Part shown: one piece after another, positions 1 to 8,444 of the stretch
How the letters are laid out: every line of letters starts with the position of its first letter
Position numbering within the stretch: position 1 is the stretch's first letter
From: Streptomyces iakyrus
Lineage (GTDB): Bacteria; Actinomycetota; Actinomycetes; Streptomycetales; Streptomycetaceae
Direction of reading: 5' to 3'
NCBI RefSeq assembly: GCF_000717055.1
Contig: NZ_JNXI01000005.1
Location: forward strand, 211,682-275,681
DNA: 64,000 nucleotides
The notes under the pieces: generated by a model
What the model saw: the letters and a program-made list of their open reading frames with translations, nothing else
Database searches by the model: none
Told to the model about the DNA's origin: nothing
Position numbers and translations under genes: made by a program

Positions 1-129
1 CGGCACGGCCGCCTGCTCCTCGAGCACGGCGATGTCTGCCCTCATCTTGTCGAGGTCCAGAACGGCCTCGATCGACTCCATGGTCGAGGAGAGGGACTTG
101 AGCTCTTCGGATACGTCGACGACTGCCAC
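1..129 (-). CDS. prfB: Peptide chain release factor 2 (5' end only)
   Basis: Only the first 43 codons are in the window; the gene runs off the left edge. The minus-strand reading starts at a GTG (129-127) six bases after a GGAGG-type ribosome binding site. It begins [20 protein letters not shown] and continues with an acidic helix ([14 protein letters not shown]). This matches the N-terminal helical domain of actinobacterial RF2, which recognises UGA and UAA stop codons and triggers release of the finished chain. The frame is open through all 43 codons, so the programmed +1 frameshift known near codon 25 in many bacterial prfB genes is not present here. It lies downstream of pkaB on the same strand with about 300 bases between them, so it probably has its own promoter. 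The identification rests on a short stretch and my memory of the family. Confidence 0.85.
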   Translation of the reverse strand, partial: MAVVDVSEELKSLSSTMESIEAVLDLDKMRADIAVLEEQAAVP

Positions 130-434
130 GCCCTCCAGCGTAACGGCTCCGCCCGGCGGCCATGCCCGGGCGGCCCGGACCAGGAGCGCCGGGGCGCCCG
201 GGCGGTCATCCGTGCTGGGGGCGAGAGGACCCCGGCGTCCCGCGACGGCCTGCCCGGCAGGCTGCGGGCCCGACGGCGAACCGGCCGCGCGCCGCGGGAA
301 GAGCCGACGCCCGGCCACCGAACCGGCCGGCGCGCTGTGGTCCGCGGCGCGCCGGGGCCGTCCGGGGGCGGAGCATCCGTGTCCCGCGGCGGCTCCTGCG
401 GCACATCGCCCCGGGACCCTGGGCGGACGGCGGC
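130..434. other. Intergenic region between pkaB and prfB
   Basis: About 305 GC-rich bases separate the pkaB stop from the prfB start. The short reading frames here are rich in Arg, Pro and Ala and look like out-of-frame GC-rich sequence rather than proteins. I see no RNA gene and no convincing terminator. It presumably holds the prfB promoter, but no clear -35/-10 pair stands out. Confidence 0.5.
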
Positions 435-1676
435 TCAGGGGGTCTGCGGGGCGGAGTTCTTCGTGTCCTGGGGAGGTGCGCCGCCGTCGTCGTCCGACGT
501 GGTCAGCCAGGCGCCGACGCCGATCGCCGCCGCGAGGGCGACCGCGCCCGCTCCCAGAGCCACCCGGCGGCGCCGGGCCGCGGCGCGGTTGCGGGCCGAG
601 CCGGGGCGGGGGGTGCCCGCGGTGCGCGGGGCCCGGGCCGTGCCGTGGGCACCCCCGGCCAGCTCGTCGGGGGCGGGGACGCGCATCGAGGTGTGGGTGT
701 CGCGGTTGGAGTCGGCCGGCTTCGCGCCCGGCACCAGCGGGACCGCGCCCCGCCGCCGGATCCGCTCCGGGGCCGGTCCGGCGGGCTGTTCCTCGCGGTC
801 GGAGTCCTCGGCGGACTCGGTGTCCGGCTCGTCGACCTCCAGCGGGGGCATGCCCGCCAGCAGCGGCAGCAGCTCGCGCAGCCGGGCGCCGAGCTCCGAG
901 GCCCGCAGCCGCGAGGCCGGGGCCTTGGCCAGGCACTGCACCAGCAGTTGCCACAGCTCATCCGGGATGCCGGGCAGCGGGACGACGGTCTCCGTGACGT
1001 GCCGGCGCAGGACCGCGCCGGGGTGGCCGCCGCCGAAGGGGGTGAAGCCCGCCAGCAGCTCGTACAGGACGGTGGCGAGCGCGTAGATGTCGACGGACGC
1101 GCGCGGGGGCAGGCCCTCGACGATCTCCGGGGCGAGGTAGTCCGGAGTGCCGATGATCTTCGTGGCCTTGGTACGGCGCGGGGTGTCGATGAGCTTCGCC
1201 ACGCCGAAGTCGGTCAGCAGCGCGCGGTGCGAGCCGCCTGGGCCGAGCGGGCCCTGCATGTCGAGGAGGACGTTCTCCGGTTTGACGTCACGGTGCACGA
1301 CGCCGGCGGCGTGCGCGGCCGCCAGTCCGTCGGCGACGTCGGCCGCGATGGCGACGGCCGCCTCCGGGGCCAGGCGCCGGTCACGGTCGAGGCGGGTGCG
1401 CAGGTCCGTGCCGCGGACGAGGTCCATGACGAGCGCCAGGTCGTTGCCGTCGACGACCAGGTCGCGCACCGAGACGACGTGCGGGTGCTCCAGGCCGAGC
1501 AGCGCGGTGCGCTCCTGCACGAAGCGCCCGACGAGTTCCTGGTCGGACGCCAGGTCCTCGCGCAGCAGCTTGATGGCGACAGGGCCTTCCGGCCCCTCGC
1601 CCAGCCACACCGTGCCGGCGCTGCCCCGCCCCAGGATCTGGTGGGCGGTGTACCGGCTGCCGATCTTCCGTGCCAA
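435..1676 (-). CDS. pkaB: Membrane-anchored Ser/Thr protein kinase (PkaB type)
   Basis: A 413-residue Hanks-type kinase. The glycine-rich loop (GRGSAGTVW) lies at about residues 16-24 and the ATP-binding lysine at 36 (VAIK). The catalytic loop HRDVKPEN is near residue 130, followed by a DFG motif and an activation loop with two threonines ending in GTPDYLAPE. After the kinase domain (about 1-270) comes a low-complexity linker, then one membrane segment at roughly 373-391 and a short acidic tail. The kinase domain is therefore inside the cell with a small external tail, and there are no PASTA repeats. The gene follows pkaA on the same strand after a 122-base gap. Length and order match pkaB, which I remember as about 417 residues beside pkaA in S. 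coelicolor. Substrates cannot be read from the sequence. Confidence 0.93.
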   Translation of the reverse strand: MARKIGSRYTAHQILGRGSAGTVWLGEGPEGPVAIKLLREDLASDQELVGRFVQERTALLGLEHPHVVSVRDLVVDGNDLALVMDLVRGTDLRTRLDRDRRLAPEAAVAIAADVADGLAAAHAAGVVHRDVKPENVLLDMQGPLGPGGSHRALLTDFGVAKLIDTPRRTKATKIIGTPDYLAPEIVEGLPPRASVDIYALATVLYELLAGFTPFGGGHPGAVLRRHVTETVVPLPGIPDELWQLLVQCLAKAPASRLRASELGARLRELLPLLAGMPPLEVDEPDTESAEDSDREEQPAGPAPERIRRRGAVPLVPGAKPADSNRDTHTSMRVPAPDELAGGAHGTARAPRTAGTPRPGSARNRAAARRRRVALGAGAVALAAAIGVGAWLTTSDDDGGAPPQDTKNSAPQTP

Positions 1677-1798
1677 GGCTGCTCCTACCGACGCGTGTTG
1701 TCGCTAAAACTACGCGGCCGGAGAGCCAACCTTCACCGTGGTAGCCGAAATCACCCACCGGGTGTCGACAAATCACCAACCCCGCGGGGTGGTTCCGG

Positions 1799-3496
1799 TC
1801 AGTTCGTGCCTGAACCGCCCCCGCCGAGCTTCTCGAACCAGCCGGTCACGGTGCCGAACCAGTCGGTGAGCTGGTCCCAGTAGCCCTTGGTGGTGCCGAT
1901 CCAGTCCTGGAGCGGGCTCAGTTCCCAGATCAGCCAGCCCGCGACGAACAGGATGACGATCGTGAAGAGGCAGCCCTTCAGGCAGCCGAGGCCGGGAATC
2001 CGCATCGGGTTGGCGCTGCGCTGCCGCGGCTGCCGGGGTTCGCGCTGCGGCTGCTGGGGCTGCTGGGGCTGGGGCGGCGGCGCGGGCGGGGCGTAGCGCT
2101 GCGGCGGCTGGGGCCGCTGGGGCTGCGGGGCGTACTGCTGGGGTTGCTGCTGCTGCGGGTGGCCGTAGCCGGGGCCGGGCGGGGGTGCCTGGCGGCGCGG
2201 GGGCTGCTGCTGGGGCCGGGCCACCTGGCGCTGGGGGCGGCGGCGCAGCGGGTCCTGGCCGGGGTCGAGGTACTGGACCTGCGTCTGCTCGTTGCGGTCA
2301 CGGGCCGCCCGCAGCTGGTTCTGCCAGGGGTGCGGGTCCTCGGGGCCGCCCTGCTGCCCCTGCTGACCGGGGTGGCCGGGCGAGCCCGGCGGGACCGGCG
2401 GCATGACGGCGGTCGGGTCGGCCGCGCCCCGGTGGTTCATGACGGCGGTGGGGTCGGCGGCGCCGGCGGGGCCGCCGGTGTGCGGCATGACGCTGGTCGC
2501 GGCGTTCGGGTCGTACGAGCCGGCGCCCTGCGGGAGGACCTGCGTCGGGTCGGCCGCGCCGGGCGTGTCCGGCACCGGCGCGGGGGCCGGGTCGGGCACG
2601 AGGAGCATGCCGACGCCCTCGGCGGCGGCGATCTGCGCGGAGTTCGCGTGCACCCCGATGCCCTCGGCGACGACACGCAGGCCGCGGGCGAGGTTCACGG
2701 CGCTGGGCCGCTCGTCGGGGTTCTTGCGCAGGCAGCGCTCGATGACCGTCCACAGCGGGTCGGGGACGGTGGACGGGCGGCGCGGCTCGGCGCTCAGGTG
2801 CTGGTGCAGCACTTCCAGGGCGGAGCCGCCGGAGAACGGCGGGCGGCCGGTGACCAGCTCGTACAGCAGGATGCCGGCGCCGTAGATGTCGACGGCGGAG
2901 GTCTGCGGACGGCCCTCGGCGGACTCGGGGGCGACGTAGGCGGGCGTGCCGACGAACTCCTGGGTGCGGGTCAGCCCCGGGGAGTCGGCCAGGCGGGCGA
3001 TGCCGAAGTCGGTCAGCAGCGGGTGCATCTGCCCGTCGTACTGCTGGAGCAGGACGTTGGCCGGCTTGAGGTCGCGGTGCACGACGCCGTCGGCATGGCT
3101 GGCGGCGAGCGCGTCGGCGATCTGGGCGGTGAGCAGGGTCGCGGCGACCGGGGTGAACGGCCCGTTCTCGCGGAGGTAGCGGTGCAGGTCGGGACCCTCG
3201 ACGAGGTCCATGACCAGCGCCAGCAGCTCACCCTCGACCACCAGGTCGCGGACCCGGACGATGTTCGGGTGGGTCAGCCGGAGCAGGACGGAGCGCTCAC
3301 GGAGGAACCGCATGACGATGTCCGGATCGCCGGCCAGCTCCTCCTTGAGGACCTTGATCGCGACGGTCTCGCCGGGCTGCCCCGGCACGGCCGCCTCGGC
3401 GCCCGCGGTCTCGCGCTGGCGGGCTCGCCAGACGGTGCCCGTGGCGCCGCGTCCGAGCGGCTCCTCGAGCAAGTACTTGCTGCCTACCGGCCGCAC
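1799..3496 (-). CDS. pkaA: Membrane-anchored Ser/Thr protein kinase (PkaA type)
   Basis: A 565-residue Hanks-type kinase. The N-terminal domain (about 1-275) has the glycine loop GRGATGTVW, the VAIK lysine near 48, HRDLKPAN, DFG and the activation segment TRTQEFVGTPAYVAPE. A long Pro/Gln/Ala-rich juxtamembrane region follows (about 290-500). It contains four similar threonine motifs (TQVL, TSVM, TAVM, TAVM, three of them after ADP or AADP) that could be autophosphorylation sites. One membrane segment (about 505-524) precedes a tryptophan-rich external tail of about 40 residues. Length and position fit pkaA (543 residues in S. coelicolor, from memory). It is transcribed divergently from the FHA/EssC-like gene, which encodes a predicted phosphothreonine-binding domain. 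Extracellular ligand and targets are unknown. Confidence 0.93.
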   Translation of the reverse strand: MRPVGSKYLLEEPLGRGATGTVWRARQRETAGAEAAVPGQPGETVAIKVLKEELAGDPDIVMRFLRERSVLLRLTHPNIVRVRDLVVEGELLALVMDLVEGPDLHRYLRENGPFTPVAATLLTAQIADALAASHADGVVHRDLKPANVLLQQYDGQMHPLLTDFGIARLADSPGLTRTQEFVGTPAYVAPESAEGRPQTSAVDIYGAGILLYELVTGRPPFSGGSALEVLHQHLSAEPRRPSTVPDPLWTVIERCLRKNPDERPSAVNLARGLRVVAEGIGVHANSAQIAAAEGVGMLLVPDPAPAPVPDTPGAADPTQVLPQGAGSYDPNAATSVMPHTGGPAGAADPTAVMNHRGAADPTAVMPPVPPGSPGHPGQQGQQGGPEDPHPWQNQLRAARDRNEQTQVQYLDPGQDPLRRRPQRQVARPQQQPPRRQAPPPGPGYGHPQQQQPQQYAPQPQRPQPPQRYAPPAPPPQPQQPQQPQREPRQPRQRSANPMRIPGLGCLKGCLFTIVILFVAGWLIWELSPLQDWIGTTKGYWDQLTDWFGTVTGWFEKLGGGGSGTN

Positions 3497-3858
3497 GTCA
3501 TGCGCTCCCTGGTGCTTGCCTTGCCTGCTGGCCTGTCCGACCCACTGTAGTGCCGGGGGACCGAGGACCGGAGTGTCGTCTTTCTGTGGGTCTTACGTAG
3601 CGGCCCTCACACTCGTTCGAAGGAAAGACGCTCACCTCGGTCTTGTGGTTGCCGGGAACGAACGTGACTGATCTCAAGAGGTCGCCTGTGGGTCATCTCT
3701 CAGGCACTTTTGCGGGCAGAGCCGACCAATCAAGATCACCTTTTCCGGAGCGAGGGGCGCGCTGTCAGTGGCAGGTGCGAGGATGCTGGCAGTACTGGCC
3801 GACGTGCTGGGGCGGGGTGGGGGACTCCGCGCCCGGGCAGAAGGGACCGCTGACGGCG
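3497..3858. promoter_or_regulatory. Divergent control region between pkaA and the FHA/ATPase gene
   Basis: A 362-base region between two divergent genes, so it must hold promoters for both, although no consensus -35/-10 pair is convincing. It is less GC-rich than its flanks. An 8-base stem can form between about 3574-3581 and 3620-3627 (CGTCTTTC pairing with GAAAGACG). Further on, CTCTCAGGCA lies near 3696 with GGGCAGAG about 15 bases later. This resembles the 3' half of a glycine-riboswitch aptamer, but the CGAAGG-type core is not at the expected distance. An open frame crosses part of the region (from 3643 in the frame of the downstream gene), but it lacks protein character and a ribosome binding site. 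Confidence 0.4.
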
Positions 3859-6800
3859 ATGCAGATCCGGCTGACCGTCGTAGATCCGCTGGGCCCGTCG
3901 GCGCCGGCGCTGGACCGCGCCCCGCGCAGCGACGTACTGGTCACCGCCCCCGCCGGTACGGCGCTCGCCGCGGTGGCGTCGGCGCTCGTCCAGGTGGTCT
4001 CAGGCGGTGACGGCTCGGGCACGCCCGTGCTGTACGCCGGGGAGCAGCGGCTGGACGCGCAGCGCTGCACGCTGGGCGAGCCCCCGCTGACCGACGGTGC
4101 CGTGCTGTCCGTCGGCACGCCCGGCGAGCCGGAGCCGCACCCCGAGCTGGACGACGCCCCGGCCCAGCTCCAGGTCGTGGCCGGCCCCGACGCCGGCGGC
4201 GTCCATCTGCTGCACGGCGGCGAGATCCGCATCGGCCGCTCCGCCGACGCCGACGTGCCGCTCGACGACCCGGACGTCTCCCGGCTGCACTGCGCGGTGA
4301 CGGTGGGTGCGGACGGCCGCGTCGCGGTCGCCGACCTGGACTCCACGAACGGCACGACGGTGAACGGCGCGCGGGTCGGCACCCGGGTGGTCCCTTTCGC
4401 GCCGGGTGCGCTGCTGCGGATCGGCGAGTCGGCGCTGCGGCTGGTCCCGGCCGGGGGGCCGGGGGGCCGGGTGGAGACGACGCCGGACGGCGAGGGACAC
4501 GTGCGCGTGGCCGCCCCCGCCGGGGAGGGAGAGGTGTCCCCCTCCTCCCCTTCCGTGGCGGATCCGGGGCCGGCCGGCCCTTCGGGTCCCACGCATCACG
4601 CCTACGGCTCGGCGGCCTGGGGCACGCCCAGTGCCTCCGGGCGCGGCTCGGCTGATCCGGCCGTGGTGCCGGGGCAGGGCGGGGCGCCGCGGATCGAGAG
4701 CGGGGGTGCGGGGGCGGCGTCCGAGGCGCCGCGGCAGTGGGAGCAGGGCAGCGGTGCCCGGCCGGGGGGCAGCGGTGCCCGTCTTGCCGGCAGCGGGAGT
4801 GAAGCCCTGTCGGGTGACCGCCGGAGCGAGGTGCCGCCCCCGGGCAGCCGGGGTGACGCGCCCTCCGGAAGCGAGGTGCCGCCGCCGGGCACGGGGGACG
4901 CTGCCCGCGCGGGGGGCCACCGGCGCGACGTGCCGCCCCCGGGCAGTCGGAGCGAGGACCCCTTCGGGAGCCGCCGGAGTGAGGTGCCCGCCCCGGGCCA
5001 CCGGGGAGAAACACCGTCCGGGAGCTACCGGAACGACATGGCCACCGCGGACGGCAGGGGCGAAGCCCCGTCGGGTGACCGCCGGAGTGAGGTGCCCGCC
5101 CGGGGCGGCCGTGACGATGCGTCCTCGGCGGGCCGCCGGAGTGACGTGCCGGCGCCGGGCTCGGGCGGCGCTGCCCGCGCGGGGGACCGCCGGAGCGACC
5201 TGCCCACCGGATACGGCCAGGGCGAAGCCCCCTCCGGCAGCCACCGAGACGACACGCTCACCGTGGGCAATTGGGGCGAGGCCCCCTCAGGCGACCGCCG
5301 GAACGAGGTGCCGCACCCGGGCAGCCGAGGCGAAGCCCCCTCAGGCGACCGCCGGAGCAAGGCACCGCACCCGGACAGCCGGGGCGAAGCCCCCTCCGCG
5401 AACCGCCGGAACGACGTATCAACCCCGGACAACCGAAGCGAAGCCCCCTCCGGCAGCCGTCGGAGCGAGGTCCCCTACCCGGGCCCGGGGGGCGCGGCCC
5501 ATGCGGGGGACGGCTGGAGTGAGGTGCCGCCCGGGGGCACCGGAAGCGGGGCCCGTCGGCAGACGGGCGGCGGAGGATCACGGCCCGGGCCCGCCGGGGC
5601 CGAGCAGACCTCCTCCGGAACGCACGGAACGCGTACCCGGCAGCACGGCACCGCTCACGGTTCCACACCCCCGGCCTCTCCCGGAGCCCCGGCCGACGCC
5701 GTACGGCAGCGCGATGCGGGGCGGCCCCCGAGCGGCGGCGGAGACACGCACGCGGGTCGTTCCGGCGCCACGGCGTACGACACCGGTCGGGCGGACGGAG
5801 CCGGCCCGCACCCCTGGGGCGAGGACGGGCCTGCCGCTCCCCCCAGTACCGACGACCCGGCCCTGGCGGACCAGCGTGCCGGGCGCGGGCGCAAAGGCAC
5901 TCCCCTGCGCGGCACCGACGTACCCCCGGGTACCCGCAAGCGCGGCGGGCTCGGGGCATGGGCCCGGCGGCTGGCCGGAGGGCGTGGTGAGCAGGCGGCG
6001 GAGCCGCGCGAGGCGTACGAGGACGCTCCGGCCGCCGTGGTGGCGGAGCAGCACCCGGTCGTCGTGCCGGCCGCGCCGGAGACCTGGCCGGACCCGGCCA
6101 CACTGCTGCTCACGGCCCTGGGGCCCGGGCCCCGGCTGTGGGAGCGCGGCCCCGGCCACCCGGAGGCGCTCGCCGTGCGCCTCGGTACGGCCGACCGGGC
6201 GGCGCCCGACGGCTCGGGCCTGCTGCCCGCCGTCCCCGTGACCGCCGGGCTGCGCGAGGTCGGCGCACTGGGACTGGCGGGACCGCGGGCGCGGCTGGCC
6301 GGCCTGACGCGGGCCGTGCTGGCCCAGCTCACCGCGCTGCACTCGCCGGACACGCTGGAGGTCGTCCTGATCGCCGCGGACCGCTCCCGCCCTCTTGAGG
6401 AGCGCACCGCCGAGTGGTCCTGGCTGGGCTGGCTGCCGCACGTGCGCCCGGGGCACGGGCAGGACTGCCGGCTGCTGCTGGCCCTCGACCGCGAGCAGGC
6501 CGCAGCCCGCACCGACGAACTCACACGCCGCCTGGAGGACCACCTGGCGGACGCGGCCACGGGGTGCGGCGCACAGCCCACCGGTGCCGTCCCCTCCCCC
6601 GCCGGGACCGTCCCGGCCCCCCGCCGCCCCTCGTGGGTGCAGGACGACGCCTCCGGTACCGACGCGACAGCCGGTTTCCCCGGTCCGTACACGGTCGTGG
6701 TCGTCGACGGCGACCCCGGCGGCGCCGACCTGCGCGCAGCGGTCGCGCGGCTGGCGCTGGAGGGCCCCCGGGCCGGGATACACGTGGTCTGCCTGGCCGA

Positions 6801-8268
6801 GACGGCCGCCGCCTCCCCGGCCTCGCCGGTGACGGAGACGTACGAGGCGGCCTGTTCGGTGGCGCCGACGTTCCGGCAGTGCGGCGCGGTCGCACTGCTC
6901 AGCGGGGACGTGGCGACGGCCCTGCGGCTGATGCGGGTGGCCCGGGCCGGCGGTGACGGCACACCGGCCGGGCCGGTCGGGCACGGCACCATCGCCACCG
7001 TCGACGCCGTCTCCCCGGCCTGGGCCGAGCGGTTCGCGCGGGCGCTGGCGCCGCTGCGGACGGACGGGCCGGCGAGCGAGCGCCAGCCGCGCGTCTCCGC
7101 ACCGCTGCCGCAGGCGGCCCGCCTGCTGGACGAGCTGGGCCTGGCCCGGGCCACCCCGGCGTCGCTGATGGCGCGCTGGGCGGACGCGGCCGACGACGCC
7201 GACGCGCTGGGCGGGCGGGTGCGTGCGGTGCTGGGCGCCGGCCCGCGCGGGCCGGTCTGCGCGGACCTCGCGGTCCACGGGCCGCATCTGCTGATCGAGG
7301 GCCCGCCGGGCAGCGGCCGTACGGAGCTGCTGCGGGCGATCGTCGCGTCGCTGGCCGCCGCCGAGCGGCCGGACCGCCTCGGCATCGTGCTGGTCGACGG
7401 CCGGGGCGGCCCGGGCGGCGGGCACGGCGAGGGCCTGCGGGTGTGTACGGACGTACCGCACGTCACCACGCTGCTCATGGCCCACGACCCGGTCCGGATG
7501 CGGGAGTTCGCGCAGTCCCTGAGCGCCGAGCTGAAGCGGCGTGCCGAGCTGCTCGGGCGCTCCGACTTCGCCGAATGGCACACCGGGCGCGAGCTGTCGG
7601 GCCGTATGGTCGCCCAGCGCACGGCTGCGGGCCGGGGCGGTGCCCAGGCCGAGGCGGCCGCGGCGGCAGGGTCCGGCGACCTCGACTCGCCGGCCAGTTC
7701 CACCATTCGGCTGCGGCCCGGAGCGGCCCGGCGGCAGACGGAGGCGGCCGCGCCCCCGCTTCCCCGGCTCGTCGTGGTCGTCGACGACCTGGACGCGCTG
7801 GTCTCCCCGGCGCTCGGCTCGACCGGCCGGCCCGCCGCCGGGTCGGTGATGCGGGCGCTGGAGGCCGTGGCCAAGGAGGGCGAGCGGCTCGGCGTCCATC
7901 TGGTGGCGGCCACCGGCCCGTGCCCCCGGACGGCGGAGACGGAACCGGCGCGCCGGGCCACGCTGCGTGTCGCGCTCGACGCCCCGGCCCCAGGCCCGGA
8001 GGAGCCCGCGCCCGGGCGGGGCAGGCTGACCGGTGCGGACGGGCGGGTCACCCCGTTCCAGGGCGGCCGGGTCACCGGCCGGATCCCCCGGACGGCGACG
8101 CTGCGCCCCACGGTCGTCCCCCTGGAATGGCACCGCATGGGTGACCCTCCGGCCCGGCGTCCGGTGCGGGAACTCGGAAACGGCCCGACCGACCTGGCAC
8201 TGTTGGCCAGCGCGCTGGAAAGGGCGGCGCGGGAGGTCGCGGCGGCGAAGGTGCCGTCGCTGCTGTAG
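3859..8268 (+). CDS. FHA domain protein with 18-residue repeats and EssC/FtsK-like ATPase region
   Basis: A 1469-residue protein. I start it at the ATG at 3859 (MQIRLTVVDP); the open frame extends 72 codons further upstream but that part looks non-coding. Residues 1-95 form a ubiquitin-like or degenerate FHA-like domain. Residues about 105-195 are a classical FHA domain (IGRS, SRLHC, DLDSTNGT), which binds phosphothreonine peptides. Residues about 310-565 are roughly 13 copies of an 18-residue hydrophilic repeat. From about 745 to 1430 there are two FtsK/SpoIIIE-like domains of the type VII (EssC/EccC) kind. The first carries the HSPDTLE and EWSWLGWLPH signatures but no Walker A. The second has GPPGSGRTE where a lysine is expected before the threonine, and a good Walker B (VVVVDDLDAL). 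FHA domains before tandem ATPases resemble firmicute EssC, but there are no membrane segments and no WXG100 genes nearby. Its neighbours pkaA/pkaB could supply the phosphothreonine. The substrate is unknown. Confidence 0.85.
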   Translation: MQIRLTVVDPLGPSAPALDRAPRSDVLVTAPAGTALAAVASALVQVVSGGDGSGTPVLYAGEQRLDAQRCTLGEPPLTDGAVLSVGTPGEPEPHPELDDAPAQLQVVAGPDAGGVHLLHGGEIRIGRSADADVPLDDPDVSRLHCAVTVGADGRVAVADLDSTNGTTVNGARVGTRVVPFAPGALLRIGESALRLVPAGGPGGRVETTPDGEGHVRVAAPAGEGEVSPSSPSVADPGPAGPSGPTHHAYGSAAWGTPSASGRGSADPAVVPGQGGAPRIESGGAGAASEAPRQWEQGSGARPGGSGARLAGSGSEALSGDRRSEVPPPGSRGDAPSGSEVPPPGTGDAARAGGHRRDVPPPGSRSEDPFGSRRSEVPAPGHRGETPSGSYRNDMATADGRGEAPSGDRRSEVPARGGRDDASSAGRRSDVPAPGSGGAARAGDRRSDLPTGYGQGEAPSGSHRDDTLTVGNWGEAPSGDRRNEVPHPGSRGEAPSGDRRSKAPHPDSRGEAPSANRRNDVSTPDNRSEAPSGSRRSEVPYPGPGGAAHAGDGWSEVPPGGTGSGARRQTGGGGSRPGPAGAEQTSSGTHGTRTRQHGTAHGSTPPASPGAPADAVRQRDAGRPPSGGGDTHAGRSGATAYDTGRADGAGPHPWGEDGPAAPPSTDDPALADQRAGRGRKGTPLRGTDVPPGTRKRGGLGAWARRLAGGRGEQAAEPREAYEDAPAAVVAEQHPVVVPAAPETWPDPATLLLTALGPGPRLWERGPGHPEALAVRLGTADRAAPDGSGLLPAVPVTAGLREVGALGLAGPRARLAGLTRAVLAQLTALHSPDTLEVVLIAADRSRPLEERTAEWSWLGWLPHVRPGHGQDCRLLLALDREQAAARTDELTRRLEDHLADAATGCGAQPTGAVPSPAGTVPAPRRPSWVQDDASGTDATAGFPGPYTVVVVDGDPGGADLRAAVARLALEGPRAGIHVVCLAETAAASPASPVTETYEAACSVAPTFRQCGAVALLSGDVATALRLMRVARAGGDGTPAGPVGHGTIATVDAVSPAWAERFARALAPLRTDGPASERQPRVSAPLPQAARLLDELGLARATPASLMARWADAADDADALGGRVRAVLGAGPRGPVCADLAVHGPHLLIEGPPGSGRTELLRAIVASLAAAERPDRLGIVLVDGRGGPGGGHGEGLRVCTDVPHVTTLLMAHDPVRMREFAQSLSAELKRRAELLGRSDFAEWHTGRELSGRMVAQRTAAGRGGAQAEAAAAAGSGDLDSPASSTIRLRPGAARRQTEAAAPPLPRLVVVVDDLDALVSPALGSTGRPAAGSVMRALEAVAKEGERLGVHLVAATGPCPRTAETEPARRATLRVALDAPAPGPEEPAPGRGRLTGADGRVTPFQGGRVTGRIPRTATLRPTVVPLEWHRMGDPPARRPVRELGNGPTDLALLASALERAAREVAAAKVPSLL
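4800..5545 (+). repeat. In-frame 54-bp minisatellite inside the FHA/ATPase gene
   Basis: About 13 imperfect copies of a 54-base unit. Each encodes 18 residues of the general form RRSEVPxPGSRGEAPSGD. Adjacent units starting near 5275 and 5329 differ at few positions, while the outer units are more diverged. The unit length is a multiple of three, so copy-number change keeps the frame. The tract links the FHA domain to the ATPase region and is predicted to be disordered, with many Ser, Arg, Pro and Gly residues. Confidence 0.85.
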
Positions 8269-8444
8269 CCGGAGACTGCTGCCGGCCCCACCCCGGCGTC
8301 ATGGGCCGCGGCCCTGGTCACGAGGGAGTCACGATCCCCCGCTTGACAGCCGACGCCATCTTGCCGCCCCCGCACACCCGGGCGTAGACCAGATCGCACG
8401 GGAGCGCGCTCGACGTTCGACGAGGAACGAAGAACGGGGCAGTC

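Noticed and set aside
3643..3858. 72-codon upstream extension of the FHA/ATPase gene
   Set aside because: No conservation-like composition, no ribosome binding site, and the ubiquitin-like domain starts cleanly at the ATG at 3859.
8342..8347. TTGACA as -35 of the sugar importer promoter
   Set aside because: No -10 element at 16-19 bases; the match may be chance.
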